This document shows, in pieces, positions 44,430 to 56,515 of a DNA stretch of 64,000 nt. Made by a program: the position numbers and the translations under genes. Every line of letters begins with the position of its first letter. The first letter of the stretch is position 1. The notes beneath the pieces are model-generated. The model was not told where the DNA came from, did not search any database, and saw nothing but the letters and a program-made list of their open reading frames with translations. Origin of the DNA: Odobenus rosmarus divergens (taxonomy: Eukaryota; Chordata; Mammalia; Carnivora; Odobenidae); NCBI RefSeq assembly GCF_000321225.1, contig NW_004451409.1, positions 502,352-566,351 on the forward strand, written 5' to 3'.

Positions 44430-45900
44430 CGCGTTCCCGCCCTTTCCCCCGCCCGGAAACGGACTCAGTAAGTCTTGGGCGGGGCTAAGCACCTGTACTT
44501 TTAGCCAGCAACGTCGGTGATTCTCACACTAGTGAATGTTTGCGAGCCACTTACTTAGGGAAGGGAGGCTCCCCCTCATTCAGGAAGCAGGACTTCCACC
44601 ATCAGAACAGTTGGGGGTGGAGCCCGGGCACCTGTAGTTTGGTGTGTTTTCCCCCACCCCCCCACCACGCCCCAGGCGATTGTGATGCAGAGTCGAAAGC
44701 GAGAAGCGCGCAGAAGCTCCCAGCGTCTGCGCCCAGGCCAGCGCGAGAAAAGGCGCTAAGGTGGGTTTCTTGGGTGGGACTCTCGGCCTTTCCCTGGCCT
44801 CCTCGGTGGGAGTCCCGCGCGGACGGACTGGGGTGACGCCGCGTTGCTCCCCGGTCGCCGAGGCCGCGGTGTACGCAGGGCTCCCCCCCGAGCCGTTCTG
44901 CTACAGCTTTCTCTTCCTCTCATCATCCGGTCCTCTCGACGCGCATCCGCCCAGCCCTGCTAACCCCCCAGGCCGTGAGGAGGGTGCACGCGGAGGGGCC
45001 GCGGGGCGCAGGCCGAGGCCCGGGTCCCCGGTTGCTGCCGCAGCGGTCCGGTTGGCGCGAGGACCTCGGCCCCAGGCCCGCGCAGCCGCCGCTCCGTCAG
45101 GCCCGGCCCCTCGCCCCGGCCGCGTCTCCACCAATCGCCGGCCTCGCCCGCCGCCGCCGCACCTGCGAGGAGGAGCCCGCGCGTCTCCGCCGCAGCCGTC
45201 GCAGCGTCCCCGCCCCGTTCCGCCCCCATCGCGGCGCCCCCAGATCATCCGCCGCCGGCGTCTGGCTCCCCGCAAGCGAGGAGCGGAAGCCGCTTTTTCT
45301 GAGGCGGAGTTCGGAGCGCCGGAGCCCGGCCCGCTACTGAACCGCAGCTTCCGGGCAGCCGCAGTAACGGCGACGCGCGGAGCGCTGGCGCCCCGCGGAG
45401 CCCGCGACCCCGGGCGAGTGGGCGGGCGCCCCGAACGGGCAGCCCAGCCGGGGCAGGCGGCGGCGGCGGCGGCCGTGGCGGTCGCGCTCAGGCGCCCCGT
45501 GCGCCGCACTCCATGCCGGTGTGGTGCTGCAGCTGCTCCCTGGCCGGTCATTTCAGGTGACTTCTCAGCCGGGGAGCGGAGGGGATGGGAGCAGGCGGAG
45601 GGTGGAGCGCTTCCCGGCCCCGTGCTGGGGCCGAGATGGGCAGAGGCCGGGCGGGGTCGGAGTCAGGACCGGTCTGGAATCGGGACGGGTCCGGGGTGGG
45701 GGGCGAGCGCCTGGACTGCAGCGGCCTCCCGCCTCGGCCGCCGCTTCCTCCTGGTTCCTGCCTCCTCAGGGTTCCCGCCTCGGCAGCCTCTGCTTGGGGG
45801 CACCTCGCTCCGGGGAGGGGAGGGGGAGGACACTCCTCTCTTGTCCTCTCATTCTCTCCGGGACCGGGCCAGTCACGGGACTTCGAAACCGGCTAGACCC
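44430..45900 (+). promoter_or_regulatory. OSGIN2: CpG island / OSGIN2 promoter and 5' UTR
   Basis: G+C and CpG density rise sharply here compared with the AT-rich flanks and fall off after about 45,900. A GC box (GGGCGGGGC, 44477-44485) and further GC-rich boxes are present. A (GGC)6 trinucleotide tract lies at 45456-45473, just 5' of the start codon. No TATA box is evident, which is normal for a CpG-island promoter. The exact transcription start and any divergent transcript cannot be placed from sequence alone. Confidence 0.85.
45513..45556 (+). CDS. OSGIN2: OSGIN2 coding exon 1 (residues 1-14 plus 2 nt of codon 15)
   Basis: The ATG in CCATGCC opens MPVWCCSCSLAGHF and the exon ends TTTCAG/GTGACT. 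The two leftover bases AG pair with the first base of the exon at 51782 to give Arg15. This is the N-terminus that I recall for the long OSGIN2 isoform (about 549 residues). It is Cys-rich, with no signal peptide or domain visible. OSGIN2 is a poorly characterised relative of OSGIN1 with a flavin/dinucleotide-binding fold; its substrate is unknown. The donor GTGACT departs from consensus at +5. Upstream GC-rich frames were not used because only this one splices in phase to the conserved downstream exons. Confidence 0.93.
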
Positions 45901-48500
45901 GGTGCGAGTCGGTTACTGCGACCTGAGACTTCCGAGTAGCGCAAAGTTTGAAGAGTTGCGAAGGTTCCTTCCTACCCCACCTTTACAGTCTATAGATTTT
46001 TTAAATAAACGTAATAATCTAATTTATTGGGTTGAAAGGAGGTAGGAAACTGTTTTAAGTCTGATGGTCTAGTTAAAAGTAGGTGCTAACTTTGTTCTAG
46101 GATGCTTGTCATTGCAAGCTGTATATTACAGAAATTTGAAATAGGTGGCCATTCAAGACTCACATTATGGGAACGTTCTTAAGGGTGAAGAGGTTAATGC
46201 ATTTGAGAATAAAAGTATGTGTTCTCTTGCACAGTTGGCAGACATTTAAGTCATACGGGGAGAAAGGCTAAAGGCACTTGGAAGTGATTTTAACCCTGTG
46301 GTGAATAAATGTTCAATTTATCGAAGACTTAAGTAAATTACCTTACTTCGCATATATGAATGTGCTAGAATAATGTATAAACTTTTCTCAAAATATGAAA
46401 CTCTGATCAAGAATTTTAGGAGTTCGTAGGTAGAATTTAAGTGGCCATGAACTTGCGTGGGAAGAAAGGTACAACTGATATTTTTGCTAAACTTTAGCCA
46501 AAATCTAATATGTCTTTCAATTATGAATATAAGCAACAAGTCACATAGTACTTATGAACTTGTCATCAATAAAATTCACAAATATATCAGTTGCACATAC
46601 CTAGAAATACTGTATGCTTATTTTTTCAAAATTACAGTAATTACACATCACCAAACTTGTTACTTATTTTTTTGTGCAAATATGTCACAAGTTTACTTTT
46701 TATAACTGTATTTTAATGTAATTGGTTTCCTTGTAAATCCTATGTATCTCTTAAGTATTTAATAATAATAACGAAGAGGTTCAGAGGTTTCACCAAATTG
46801 CCGAGGAGTGTAAGGCACCAAGAAGGTTCAGAACTCCTGTTTTAATAGAGAGCAACAGTTCGGGCTTACCCAACTTCTCAGTGAGTTTTGTAGGGGTTTC
46901 TAAATTCTAGATATTAAAAAAAAAAATGTTTGATGTAATTGCTGGATTTTTAAGTTTTAGGCAACTTTGTTGACTACTTGACAGACATTGGTTTGAGAGT
47001 ATCAGATCCACTTTGGAGAGTTTGGGTGAAAACCGGTTCCTCTAGTGAAAACTTGTTAAACTGAAGCCCCTTCAGAAATTAACATGCCTTTCAGACACTG
47101 CTGTCTAAAATTTAGCCTTTTGACTGCGCAGCTGTGAATTGACTGCTTTTGGTATAGTTGAACTCTAAGGACACAGGTTGGGATTCATATCCATTCAACT
47201 AACCCTCGGTCGTGGATACCATATGCCTATTACCACTTTGTACAGAAATTTGGAGGAGATGAAGACAAAAGTAGTTGGTATGTTTTGATCTTGAGGGATA
47301 AAGGAAAACAAGCCTTACTAGCCAAAAGAAAAAAATTGTGATTAATAAACCTTATTTCCATTGTAAAAATAACTACATTGTATTTCAGACTTAAAAACTA
47401 AAACATTTAAGACCTCTTCTTTAGGAAGGTGTCTATAATTTACTCGTGCTATTGTTTTGAGCAATTTTATTAGGAACCCACATTTTAAAACAGGTTGTGA
47501 CAAACTTGTATATTTTGGATCTTGTGCCATACCTGAAAGGAATAGGTATTGTGATAACTGTCCAATGACTTTCCAGCTGCTTGTTCCATACCTACTGTGT
47601 TGGAAGATGAACTGTGTGACTGACTTCATTTGTGACTTTAGAACCTTTTTTTTCATATAGTAGTATTAAACTGGTGACAATTTAGGATCATGCTTCCAAA
47701 GACTATAAAAATTCAGATACTAAAGCATTTCATTTGAGTTTGAATCATCATTTAAAGAAGTATTGCTAGATGTGAGAAAAGTCTTTGTTACCCAAATTTT
47801 ATGCCTGTGCCATCCTCTTAAGTTTGTTTCGAGACTGGACTATAATATTTCAAGAACAAAAGATGGAAGTGCTCTAAAATCCTCTAAAATATCAAATTGT
47901 CTTTATACCTAATAGGGCAACTATTTTTGCATGTGTGTAAAGTGCTGTTTACTATTTCCTAAAATGTAATTGTTTTTTTAGTATCCCAAATAAAGGAAAA
48001 GTAGATTTTTTATTACTCAAAATACTTGTTTTAAACATAACATTGATCAGGTTGGATATCTCAAGTAAAAGTTGAAACTGTTCATAGACCTGTAATATAT
48101 TATGAATATATTATAAAACGTGCAGTAATACTGAATTATAACTTAGGCTCTGAATTTTTTAGAAAGAATACTTATCAGGAGGCCTTTGTTTCATTGTTGC
48201 TTTATGCGGAATCAGTGAACCATACTTTTGTTTTTTGTTTGCTTCTCTTGATTCAGTTTTTCATCTGTGTTAATTTGTATTAAATTTTTCAAATACCGTG
48301 CAAGTTTATTACAAATAGTTTATACCAGAATTATAGGTCATATACAATTATATACATACCACTATTATTATAGGTTATATACATATTGTATATGTACAGA
48401 TTATACCAATGACCAGTAGAAAATCAGATCTAATTACTTACACTATATAGAGAATTTAGATAAGCTAAAACTTTGGCTCTACTTAATGTTCTAGAGTCTT
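45557..48500 (+). other. OSGIN2: OSGIN2 intron 1, unique part
   Basis: The tail of the CpG island continues to about 45,900, then the sequence turns AT-rich. A weak MIR-like piece may lie at 46,750-46,860. No further exon is seen. Confidence 0.7.
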
Positions 48501-50300
48501 GGAACAGACTAGACTTAAATTGTTGGAGGCCCACACACAAAACCTACTAGACCTAATAAATGAATTAAGCAACATTGGAGAATATAAGGTCAACATACAA
48601 AAATCCTATTGCTACACACTAACAGTGAACAGTCTGACAATGAAATTAACAAAATTCCATTTACACTAGCATCAAAAAGAAATACTTATTCCTAAGTCTT
48701 AAGACTTGTACACTGAAAACTACAAAACATTGAGAAGAACTATAGAAGGCCTAAGTAAAAGGAATCCCATGTTCATGGATTGAAAAGCTTAGTATTCTTA
48801 ATTAAGATGGCAACATTTTTCAAATTGATCTATAAATTTAGTGCGGTCTTATCAAAATCCTAGCACCCTTTTTTTGCAGAAATGACAAGATCCTAAAATT
48901 CATACGGAATTGCAAGGAACCTAGAATAGCCAAGACAATTTGAAAAAGAACAAAGTCGGAGAATTCCCACTTCCTAATTTCAGAATTTGCTAAAAAGAAA
49001 CAATAAGCAAGACACTGTGGCGCGTGCATAAAGATTAAGAGATCAGTGGAATAGAATTGAGAGTTCAGAAATAAATCCTTAAATTTATGGTCAGTTGGTT
49101 TTTCCATGGGATCACGAGACAAAGGGGAGATCACAGTCTCTTCAACAGATGATTCCAGGACAAATGGATATCCACAAGCAAAAGAATGGAGTTGGACTCT
49201 TACACATCACATATATAAAAATTAACTCAAAATGGATGACAGACTTAAATCTAAAAACTAGAACTATAAAACAGGAAATAGTAAATCTTGGTGATCTTAG
49301 ATTAGGGAGTGGGTTCGTAGACACCAAAAGCACAGTAGCAAAAATAAAAAAATTGAAACTTTTGTGATTCAAAAGACAACAAAAAAAGGGAAAGCCCACA
49401 GAATGGGAGAAAATATTTGCAAATCATATATCTGAAAAGGAACTTGTGCTCTACATATATAATTTCTAAAGCTCAATAAAAAAGCCCAGTTTGAAAGTGG
49501 GTGAAGAATATTTCTACAAAGAAGTTAATACAAATTGCTAAAAAGTGTGTGAAAAGATGCTTAACATTGTTAGTCATTAGGGAAATGCAAGTCAAAACTG
49601 CAGTGAGATGTAACTTCACACCAATGAGGGTAACTAAAAAAAAAAGGTAAGTGTTGGTGAGGATGTGGAAAAGTTGGAACCCTCCTATATTGCTGGTGGG
49701 AATGTAAAATGATGCAACCATTTTAGCAAACAGTTTGGCAATTCCTTAAGATGTTAAACAGAGTTTATGACCCAGCCATTGCATGTACTCGTAAGAGATA
49801 CGAAAACATTTATCCACACAAAATTTATCCATGAATATTCACAGCATTATTTGTGTAGCCAAAAAATGGGAACAACTCAAATGTTCATTAGTTTGTGAAT
49901 GAACAAAATGTGTTCTCTCTCTACAGTGAGAAATTACTTAGGCATGAAAAGAAATGAAGTACCAATACCCCCTACACTGTGGGTGAAGCTTGAAAACATG
50001 CTAAGTGGAAGAAGCCAGACACAAAAGGCCACATAATGTGTGAGAGGTTCCATTTATATGCAATTTCCAGAATAGGCAAATCCAACAAGACCCAATTAGT
50101 GGTCACCAGTAGCTGGAGGGAAGGAAGAATGGGGAATGAGTTTTAATGGGTACTGTAGTTTAGTAGTAACTAGTTTGCTACTGTTAACTTAGTTTATCAC
50201 TTTTAGAAGGTGATAAAATTTTTCTGGAATTAATAGTGGTAATTGCAAAACCTTGTGATTACTAACAACCCTGAATCGCACACTTGAAAAGGAGGAAATG
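48500..50300 (+). mobile_element. LINE-1 (ORF2 C-terminal part and 3' UTR) in OSGIN2 intron 1
   Basis: ORF2 sequence begins near 48,520 (CATACAAAAATCCTATTGCT, then CCTAAGTCTTAAGACTTGTACACTGAAAACTACAAAACA). It continues through 49,640 (GTGTTGGTGAGGATGTGGAA) to the 3' UTR at about 50,290. It is 5'-truncated, with several frame breaks, in the same orientation as the gene. Confidence 0.9.
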
Positions 50301-51781
50301 TTAGTTAAGGTTTGAAGGAAACATCTCTTTGATTAACAGTGATGATCTTTTTTTAAAAAATATTTTATTTCCCGGGTTATATATATGGGAGCAACAATGT
50401 TTGAGGTGGGGGTATCTGGAAGATGAGGTGTGCATCGTCTGAAAAAGAATTGCCTTTACAGCCACCACAATACCAATCAGGCCTGGGTATGCAAAAGGAC
50501 TTTGATCAGAAGCATCCAGAGGGAGCTGGGGGACCTGTCCTCGGCACACATTCAGGAGAGAGACCAGAAATAGGCCTGAGTATAATACACTCATTTGAGT
50601 GCAGTTGCGCAGAAGCAGGCTGGGTAACTAGTATACCTGGATCTGCTCAGAGAAGTAGTTGGGATGATCTGAAAGGGATGCATTGAGCTGAGCATAAGAT
50701 ACTTCTTCCAGGAGCAGGCTTCAGTGTAAGGAGGGGCTTTCCCTAATAGACCTATCCAAAGGGTATCTATTCTGGTCCCAAAAGGCTATGTATCATTAGA
50801 GGAGTCCAAATATTTGGGGTGGAGTTTATACCTTCTTCAGGAAAGCTGTTAGCATATCCTGGGGAACTCTATCCCAGGGTAGACTGGGACCTTAGGAGGC
50901 TATAGGGAAGCAGAAATTTTGGTCTCTGCCTAATTCTATTTATCATTCTCCGGGATCTGTGAGTCCTGTGAAATAACTGATCCATCTCATTTTCATTTTG
51001 GGAGGAGTAGTAAGCACATTCACCCATAGTTGGTGCTCAGTTTAATATTTCCAGATATTTGCCTGCTGCTGACTATATAAAGATGAAAAATAATTTGGGG
51101 ATTCTGTTTTGAAGTAATCACTAGTGTAATGCAGAACATTAACTGTGTTCGGAGGCTACTCCATTTATTTCCTGAGCATGTCAGAATGCTAAAACTAGTT
51201 TCTAGGGAGGCAACTGGGAAAGAAGGTAGATTGGAAATCAACATAAAGTTGTTTCCAATTTTCAGTATCTGAGAATTAAGATGGATAAACCTCATTTCTT
51301 TTACCAAAATATGCAGTTTGTAATATGTAACTACAATTAACTTTTCCTTAGTATTATGACTATTTTGTTCCAAATATGCCACCTGTAGTGCACCTATCTT
51401 TTTATTAATGAGAAAAAAATAGAGAAACTAGCCATTCCTAGGAAATCTCAGAGAATCCTAAAAATCCCCAATACAACGCTGTCTCTTTGGTCTTTAAAGG
51501 TAGCTTCTTATTTAGAACTTGTGTGGGACTTGCCTACATGGTACTACAGAGACATTAACAGCTATTTAGGATTTCTGACATTAAAAATGGTACAGGTTGA
51601 CAGGTAAGCTAAGCTAATTTGAAAGCATTAATCAGAAGAATTTCTTTTTCTCCTTTTATGGAACTATTGCATATTTTATGGTCTAAATCTGAATAAAGAC
51701 AGGTTTTTATAAAGGCACATATATAAACTACATCTCTTGTTTTTTGTTTCTTGTTTTTTTGTTTTTTTTTTTTTTTTGAAG
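50301..51781 (+). other. OSGIN2: OSGIN2 intron 1, 3' part
   Basis: Unassigned sequence, followed by a long T-rich tract (about 51741-51777) that serves as polypyrimidine tract, and the acceptor TTTGAAG at 51781. Confidence 0.7.
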
Positions 51782-51936
51782 AAACTATAGTGACACTGAA
51801 ACCGAAGGAGAGATTTTTAATTCCTTAGTGCAATATTTTGGTGATAATTTGGGGCAGAAAGTTAAAGCTATGCCATTAGTTGAAGAAACTTCTTTACTGG
51901 AAGATTCATCAGTGACTTTGCCTGTGGTAGTAATAG
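51782..51936 (+). CDS. OSGIN2: OSGIN2 coding exon 2 (residues 15-66)
   Basis: The exon starts after a long T tract and TTTGAAG, and ends AATAG/GTAAGT. It encodes NYSDTETEGEIFNSLVQYFG and then MPLVEETSLLEDSSVTLPVV at residues 45-64, matching OSGIN2 as I remember it. Its last codons, VVVI, form the first beta strand of a Rossmann fold; the following Gly codon is split 1+2 across the intron. Met45 (ATG at 51870-51872) fits the start of the shorter, 505-residue isoform known in human. The N-terminal acidic segment is probably flexible. Confidence 0.95.
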
Positions 51937-52710
51937 GTAAGTACTGCATCTTACTCTTAAAATTACAATTCTGATCCTTATTATATATATGCATAGTTAC
52001 ATGGCACAAGGTCTTAGGATTGTACTGAGAAGTAGTCTTAGGTTTTTTGATATGATTAAGTAACCAGTAACCAAGTCTTGGGAGAGAGTAATTGGTTTAT
52101 CTGATACTAGATTCTGTGTTAGAATGTAACATTTTTTTTCATTGAAGGATTGATACTACCCTATTGTGTTAAAATACTGTCAATCAATTGTGTTAATTAT
52201 TATGATAGTGTCATGGCAATGATTATAACCAGGATTAGTAGAGCCCCATACAGAGCATTCTGTGTACACAATTGGATTATGCCTTAGAACCCTAGAGTCC
52301 TCTGTTGTGGGGTGGATACAGTCAGGGCAACTCAGAAGTTGAGTAACTTGTGCAAGCTAGTAAAGGTTCTCAGTGATGACTGTTAGGGTACTCTGCTGTG
52401 GTGTGTACTATAATGACCTTAACCACAGTATTATCATTATAGATCCTTTGTACCAGCTCAACAGATAGGTATAGAAGATATTAAAAGTTAAGCTATTAGT
52501 GCAACCTAATTACTTCAGAATTGTAGATATTTTTATGATTTTGTTTATTGCATGTTTTTAACTACCTGTCACATCTTGCATCTAATATTCAAACGTACTA
52601 CAAGATAAGTGCTGTGGTGTGAAGCAATCTGCAGGAAGGAATTACGGGGCATAACATACCTTGATGGCGTATAGCTTCCTTAGCTTCTCTGAAAGCTTTT
52701 CTTTCTTTCT

Positions 52711-52940
52711 TTTTTTTTTTTAAGATTGATTTATTTGAGAGAGAGCACATGTGCCCGTGTGAGGTGGGGGAGGGGCAGAGAGGGAGAGAGATCTCCAGCA
52801 ACTGTGGTTCCTTTAGTCTGGGAACACTGACCCACTGAGCATGGAGCTTATTGTGGGGCTTGATCCCTCGACCTGAGATCTCAGGACCTGAGCCAAAATC
52901 AAGAGTTGAACGTTTAACCGACTGAGACGTCCAGGGTCCC
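52711..52940 (-). mobile_element. CAN SINE, minus strand, older variant
   Basis: TTTTTAAGATTGATTTATTTG ... GACTGAGACGTCCAGGGTCCCC. Diverged body with an extra central segment (52796-52830) compared with its neighbours. Confidence 0.88.
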
Positions 52941-53409
52941 CTGATAGCCTCTTTCAAAGTTAACAGGAAGGAGAGAAAAGTCCTGTCCTCTGACTGGCAT
53001 ATGGGGCATACAGTAAAGGAAGGAAGGGAGGGAGGGAAGGAAGAAAGCAAGACCGTTCTATCCTAGATTTCTTTTTAGGGGTGATGCTAGAGATGATGGT
53101 GTTTGTAGTAGTTCACATCCAGCGTATCTTGGCGACTATACCTCATGTTCCATTTTCTCACTTCTGTCCAACACTGGTTTTTCGTCCTGAGTGTGTTGGC
53201 ATGAGTAAAGGAACCCTCTTCTTGTTCTCGCTGGCTGTGGGCAGGTCAGAAAAGAAAAAAGTACCATCATCTGTACCTGCCCACCTCACTCCCCCCAAAA
53301 CAATCGGTTTGTGTTTTGCTTCAGCTAACCAATGAGTAGCTTAACCTAATGCACATTGGACTGACAGCACTCCAACAGAGCACAGAGAAGGAACTAATTT
53401 CCTTAATAT

Positions 53410-53915
53410 CTGTGTTTTCTGTTGCTGTCATAACAAATTTCCACAAACATAGTGGCTTTAAACTATGTAAATTTATTATTTCACTGTTTTATAGGTCAGA
53501 AGTCCAACACTAGTCTCTGTGGGCTAAAGTCAGGATGTCAGCAAGACTGCCTTCCTTTCTGGGGCCTCTAGGGCAGAACGTTTGTTTCTTTGCCTTTTCC
53601 AGTTTCTATAGATTATTCTCATTTCTTGACTCCTGGACCCCTTCTCCATTTTCATAATCTGCAGTGTGGGTGCTCTCTTAATCTTCTTTCATTGTCCCCT
53701 TTCCCCCTCGCCAAAGCTGGGAAAGAGTCTCTCTTTTTAGGACTGGTATAATTAGGTGATGTCTCCCTTTACGATCCAGGGTATTCTCCGGATCTCATGA
53801 TCCTTAATTTAATCACATGTACAAAGTTACCTTTTGTTATATAAAGTAACACTCTCAGGTTCCTGGGGTTAGGATGGGGACCATCTTTGGGAGTGAAGGA
53901 GCATTCCACCTATGT
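53410..53915 (-). mobile_element. MaLR (MLT1-type) LTR, minus strand
   Basis: CTGTTGCTGTCATAACAAATTTCCACAAACATAGTGGC ... CAGAAGTCCAACACTAGTCTC ... ATTTAATCACATGTACAAAGTTACC is the antisense of an MLT1-type LTR. Solo LTR in intron 2. Confidence 0.82.
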
Positions 53916-53975
53916 ATTTATTTCTCTGTAAACTGCCTGTTTGTATTTTTTGCCTATGTCTGCTGAGTGTTGTTT

Positions 53976-56515
53976 CTTTTTGATTTAAGGAACTTAGCTC
54001 TTTGCCTCAGATCCTAAGTCCCACTATTTTGCATTTATTTAATGTTTATTTTAATTAATAGATTTTTAGAGCAGTTTAGGTCTACATGAAAATCGAGTAG
54101 AAAGTGCAGAGAGTTCTCCTATACTCCCGTTCTCCTGCCACCTCCAGTTTCCCCTATTATTAGTATCTTGCATTGGTGTGGTGCATTTGTTATAATTGAT
54201 GAACCTCTGATTATACATTATTTTTAGCTAAAATCTGTAGTTTGCATTAGGGTTCACTTTTTTGTGTTGTATAGTTCTGTGGGTTTTGCTGAATGTATAA
54301 GTCATGTATCCCCAATTATGGTATCCTACCGAATAGTTTCACTGCCCTAAAAATCTTCTTTGCTCCATGTATTTATCCTGTCCCTCAACCCCCAACCCCT
54401 GGCAACCACTGATCTTTTACTGTCTGTGTAATTTTGATTTAGAATATCATATTCATGGAATTATACAGTATGGAACCTTTTCATACTGGCTTCTTTCACT
54501 TAACAGTATGCCTTAAAGATTCGTCTAAGTCCTTTCATGGCTTGATAGCTCATTTCTTTTTTATCACTGAATACTATTGCATTGTATGGATGTTTGAGTT
54601 TGTTTATGCACTTATTGAAGGACATCTTGGTTGCTGACAATTTTTGACAATTATGAGTAAAGCTGCTATAAAGATGCATGTGTAGGTTTTGCACAGCCAT
54701 TGAGTTTTCAACTCATTTGGGTAAATACCTAGGAGTGTGATTGTTGGATCATATCATAAGACTATGTTTAGCTTTTTAAGAAACTGTCAAACTGTCTTCC
54801 AGAGTGGCTGTATCATTTTGCATTCCTGACAACTGTGAATGAGAGTTCCTGTTTCTCTAAATCTTTGTCAGCATTTGGTATTGTGTTTTAGATTTTAGCC
54901 ATTTAGTAGATGTGTAGTGGTACCTCATTGTTTTAGTTTGCAGTGCTGTAATCATACATGATGAGCATCTTTTCATATGCTTATTTGTTATCTGTGTATC
55001 TTTGAAATGCCTGTTCATATCCTTTCTGTACTTTTTAATTGATTAGGTTATTTTCTTATGGTTGAGATTCAAGAGTTCTTTGTATATGTTAGGTTTTGCA
55101 AATATTTTCTCCCAGTGTGACATCTTTTCACTCTCTTAATAGTGTCTTTTGCAGAGCAGAAATTTTAAATTTTAATGAAGTTCTGTTTATCAGTTTTTTT
55201 CTTCCATGGATGATCCTGTTTTTAGTGTTATATCTAAAAACTTACTATCAAACCCAAGGTCACCTAGATTTTTCCCCTATTTTATCTTCTAGAAGTTCTA
55301 TAATTTTGTGCTTTGTATTTAGGTCTTTGATCTATTTTGAGTTAATTTTTGTAAAAGATAAAAGGTTGGTATCTAGATTCATATTTTTGCATGTGGATGT
55401 CCATTTGTTCCAGCACCATTTGTTGAAAAGACTCTCCTTTCTCCATTGGATTGCCTTTGCCCCTTTGTCAAAGATCAGTTTGACTGTATCTGTGAGAATC
55501 TATCTCTGCTGTCTTCTGTTCCATTGATTTGTCTCCTCTTTAATAATTTCCATACTGTCTTTTTGATTGTAGTTGAATGGAAGACTTGAGTTTGGATATG
55601 TTGGTCCTGACTTGCTGCTTCAGTATTGTGTTTGCTATTCTGGGTCTTTTGCCTTTCCATTCAAACTTTCGAATTAGTTGGTATCCACAGAGTAACTTGC
55701 TGGGATTTTTACCTGGATTGCATTGAATCTGTAGATGAAGTTGAGAAGAGCTGACATCTGAACAATATCAAATCTTCTTATTCATGAGCATCTATTTAGA
55801 TCATCTTTATCAGAGTTTTTGTGGTTTTCCTTGTATGCATCTTACATATATAGTTAGCATCTTAAATATATATAGTTGGATTCATACCCAGGTATTTGTG
55901 TGTGGGTGTGGGTGTGTGTGTGTGGGCACATGCATAGATTAAGCAGTATTGTACATTTAATTTCAAATGCCACCTGTTCATTGCTGGTATATAGGAAAGA
56001 AATTGGCTTTTGCATATAACCTTGTATTGTGCAATCTTGATGTTAGTTCTAGGAGTTTTTTGGTCCATTCTTTGGGATTTTCTACATAGAAATCATGGCT
56101 TTTATGAACAAAGACAGTTTTATTTCTTTCTAAGTCTCTTATTTCCTTTTCTTACTGCATTAACTATGACTTTTATCATGGTTTGTGTTGAATAGGAATG
56201 ATGGGAAGAGACATCCTTGTTCTTGATCTTGGAGGGAAAGCATCTAGTTTTTCACCATTAAGTATGATGTTAGTTGTAGGTTTACTGTAGAAATTTACCA
56301 ACTTGAGGAAGTATCCCTCTGAGTTTACGGAGTTGTTTTTTTTTTTTATTATGAATAGTTGTTGGATTTTGTTAAATGCTTTTTCTGTATCTTTTATCTG
56401 TATTGATATTATTATATGATATTTATTCTTCAGTTTTGTCTTTGTTTTTGATTCAAGGAAATTAACTCTGCCTCAGATCTTAACTTCCACTATTTCTCAT
56501 TTGTTTTTAATTTTT
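53976..56515. repeat. Long diverged direct repeats flanking an antisense L1
   Basis: The left copy (about 53976-54035) and right copy (about 56443-56500) share TTTTTGATT(T/C)AAGGAA, GCCTCAGATC and CCACTATTT in the same order and spacing, with roughly four of five bases matching by eye. They bracket the L1 almost exactly, like a very long target-site duplication. Confidence 0.7.
54050..56440 (-). mobile_element. LINE-1, antisense to OSGIN2 (intron 2)
   Basis: Starting from the left, the 3' UTR (TTTTTAGAGCAGTTTAGGTC), ORF2 end (GGCTTCTTTCACTTAACAGT, CATTGTATGGATGTTTGAG) and further ORF2 sequence (TGTTAAATGCTTTTTCTGTATC near 56370) appear in antisense order. Frames are broken. A (TG)n tract lies at 55897-55926. 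Confidence 0.9.

Noticed and set aside
45557..45566. Reading the OSGIN2 exon 1 frame past GTGACT as an unspliced short protein
   Set aside because: TGA follows almost at once in that frame, and the residues on both sides of the proposed junction join in phase to the conserved OSGIN2 sequence.
44761..45939. 392-codon plus-strand frame through the CpG island
   Set aside because: It is Pro/Ala/Arg-rich, as any stop-poor GC-rich DNA would be, and it runs through the OSGIN2 start codon and donor in another frame. A 216-codon frame on the opposite strand is open for the same reason.
55096..55527. 143-codon plus-strand frame in intron 2
   Set aside because: It is antisense L1 ORF2 sequence.
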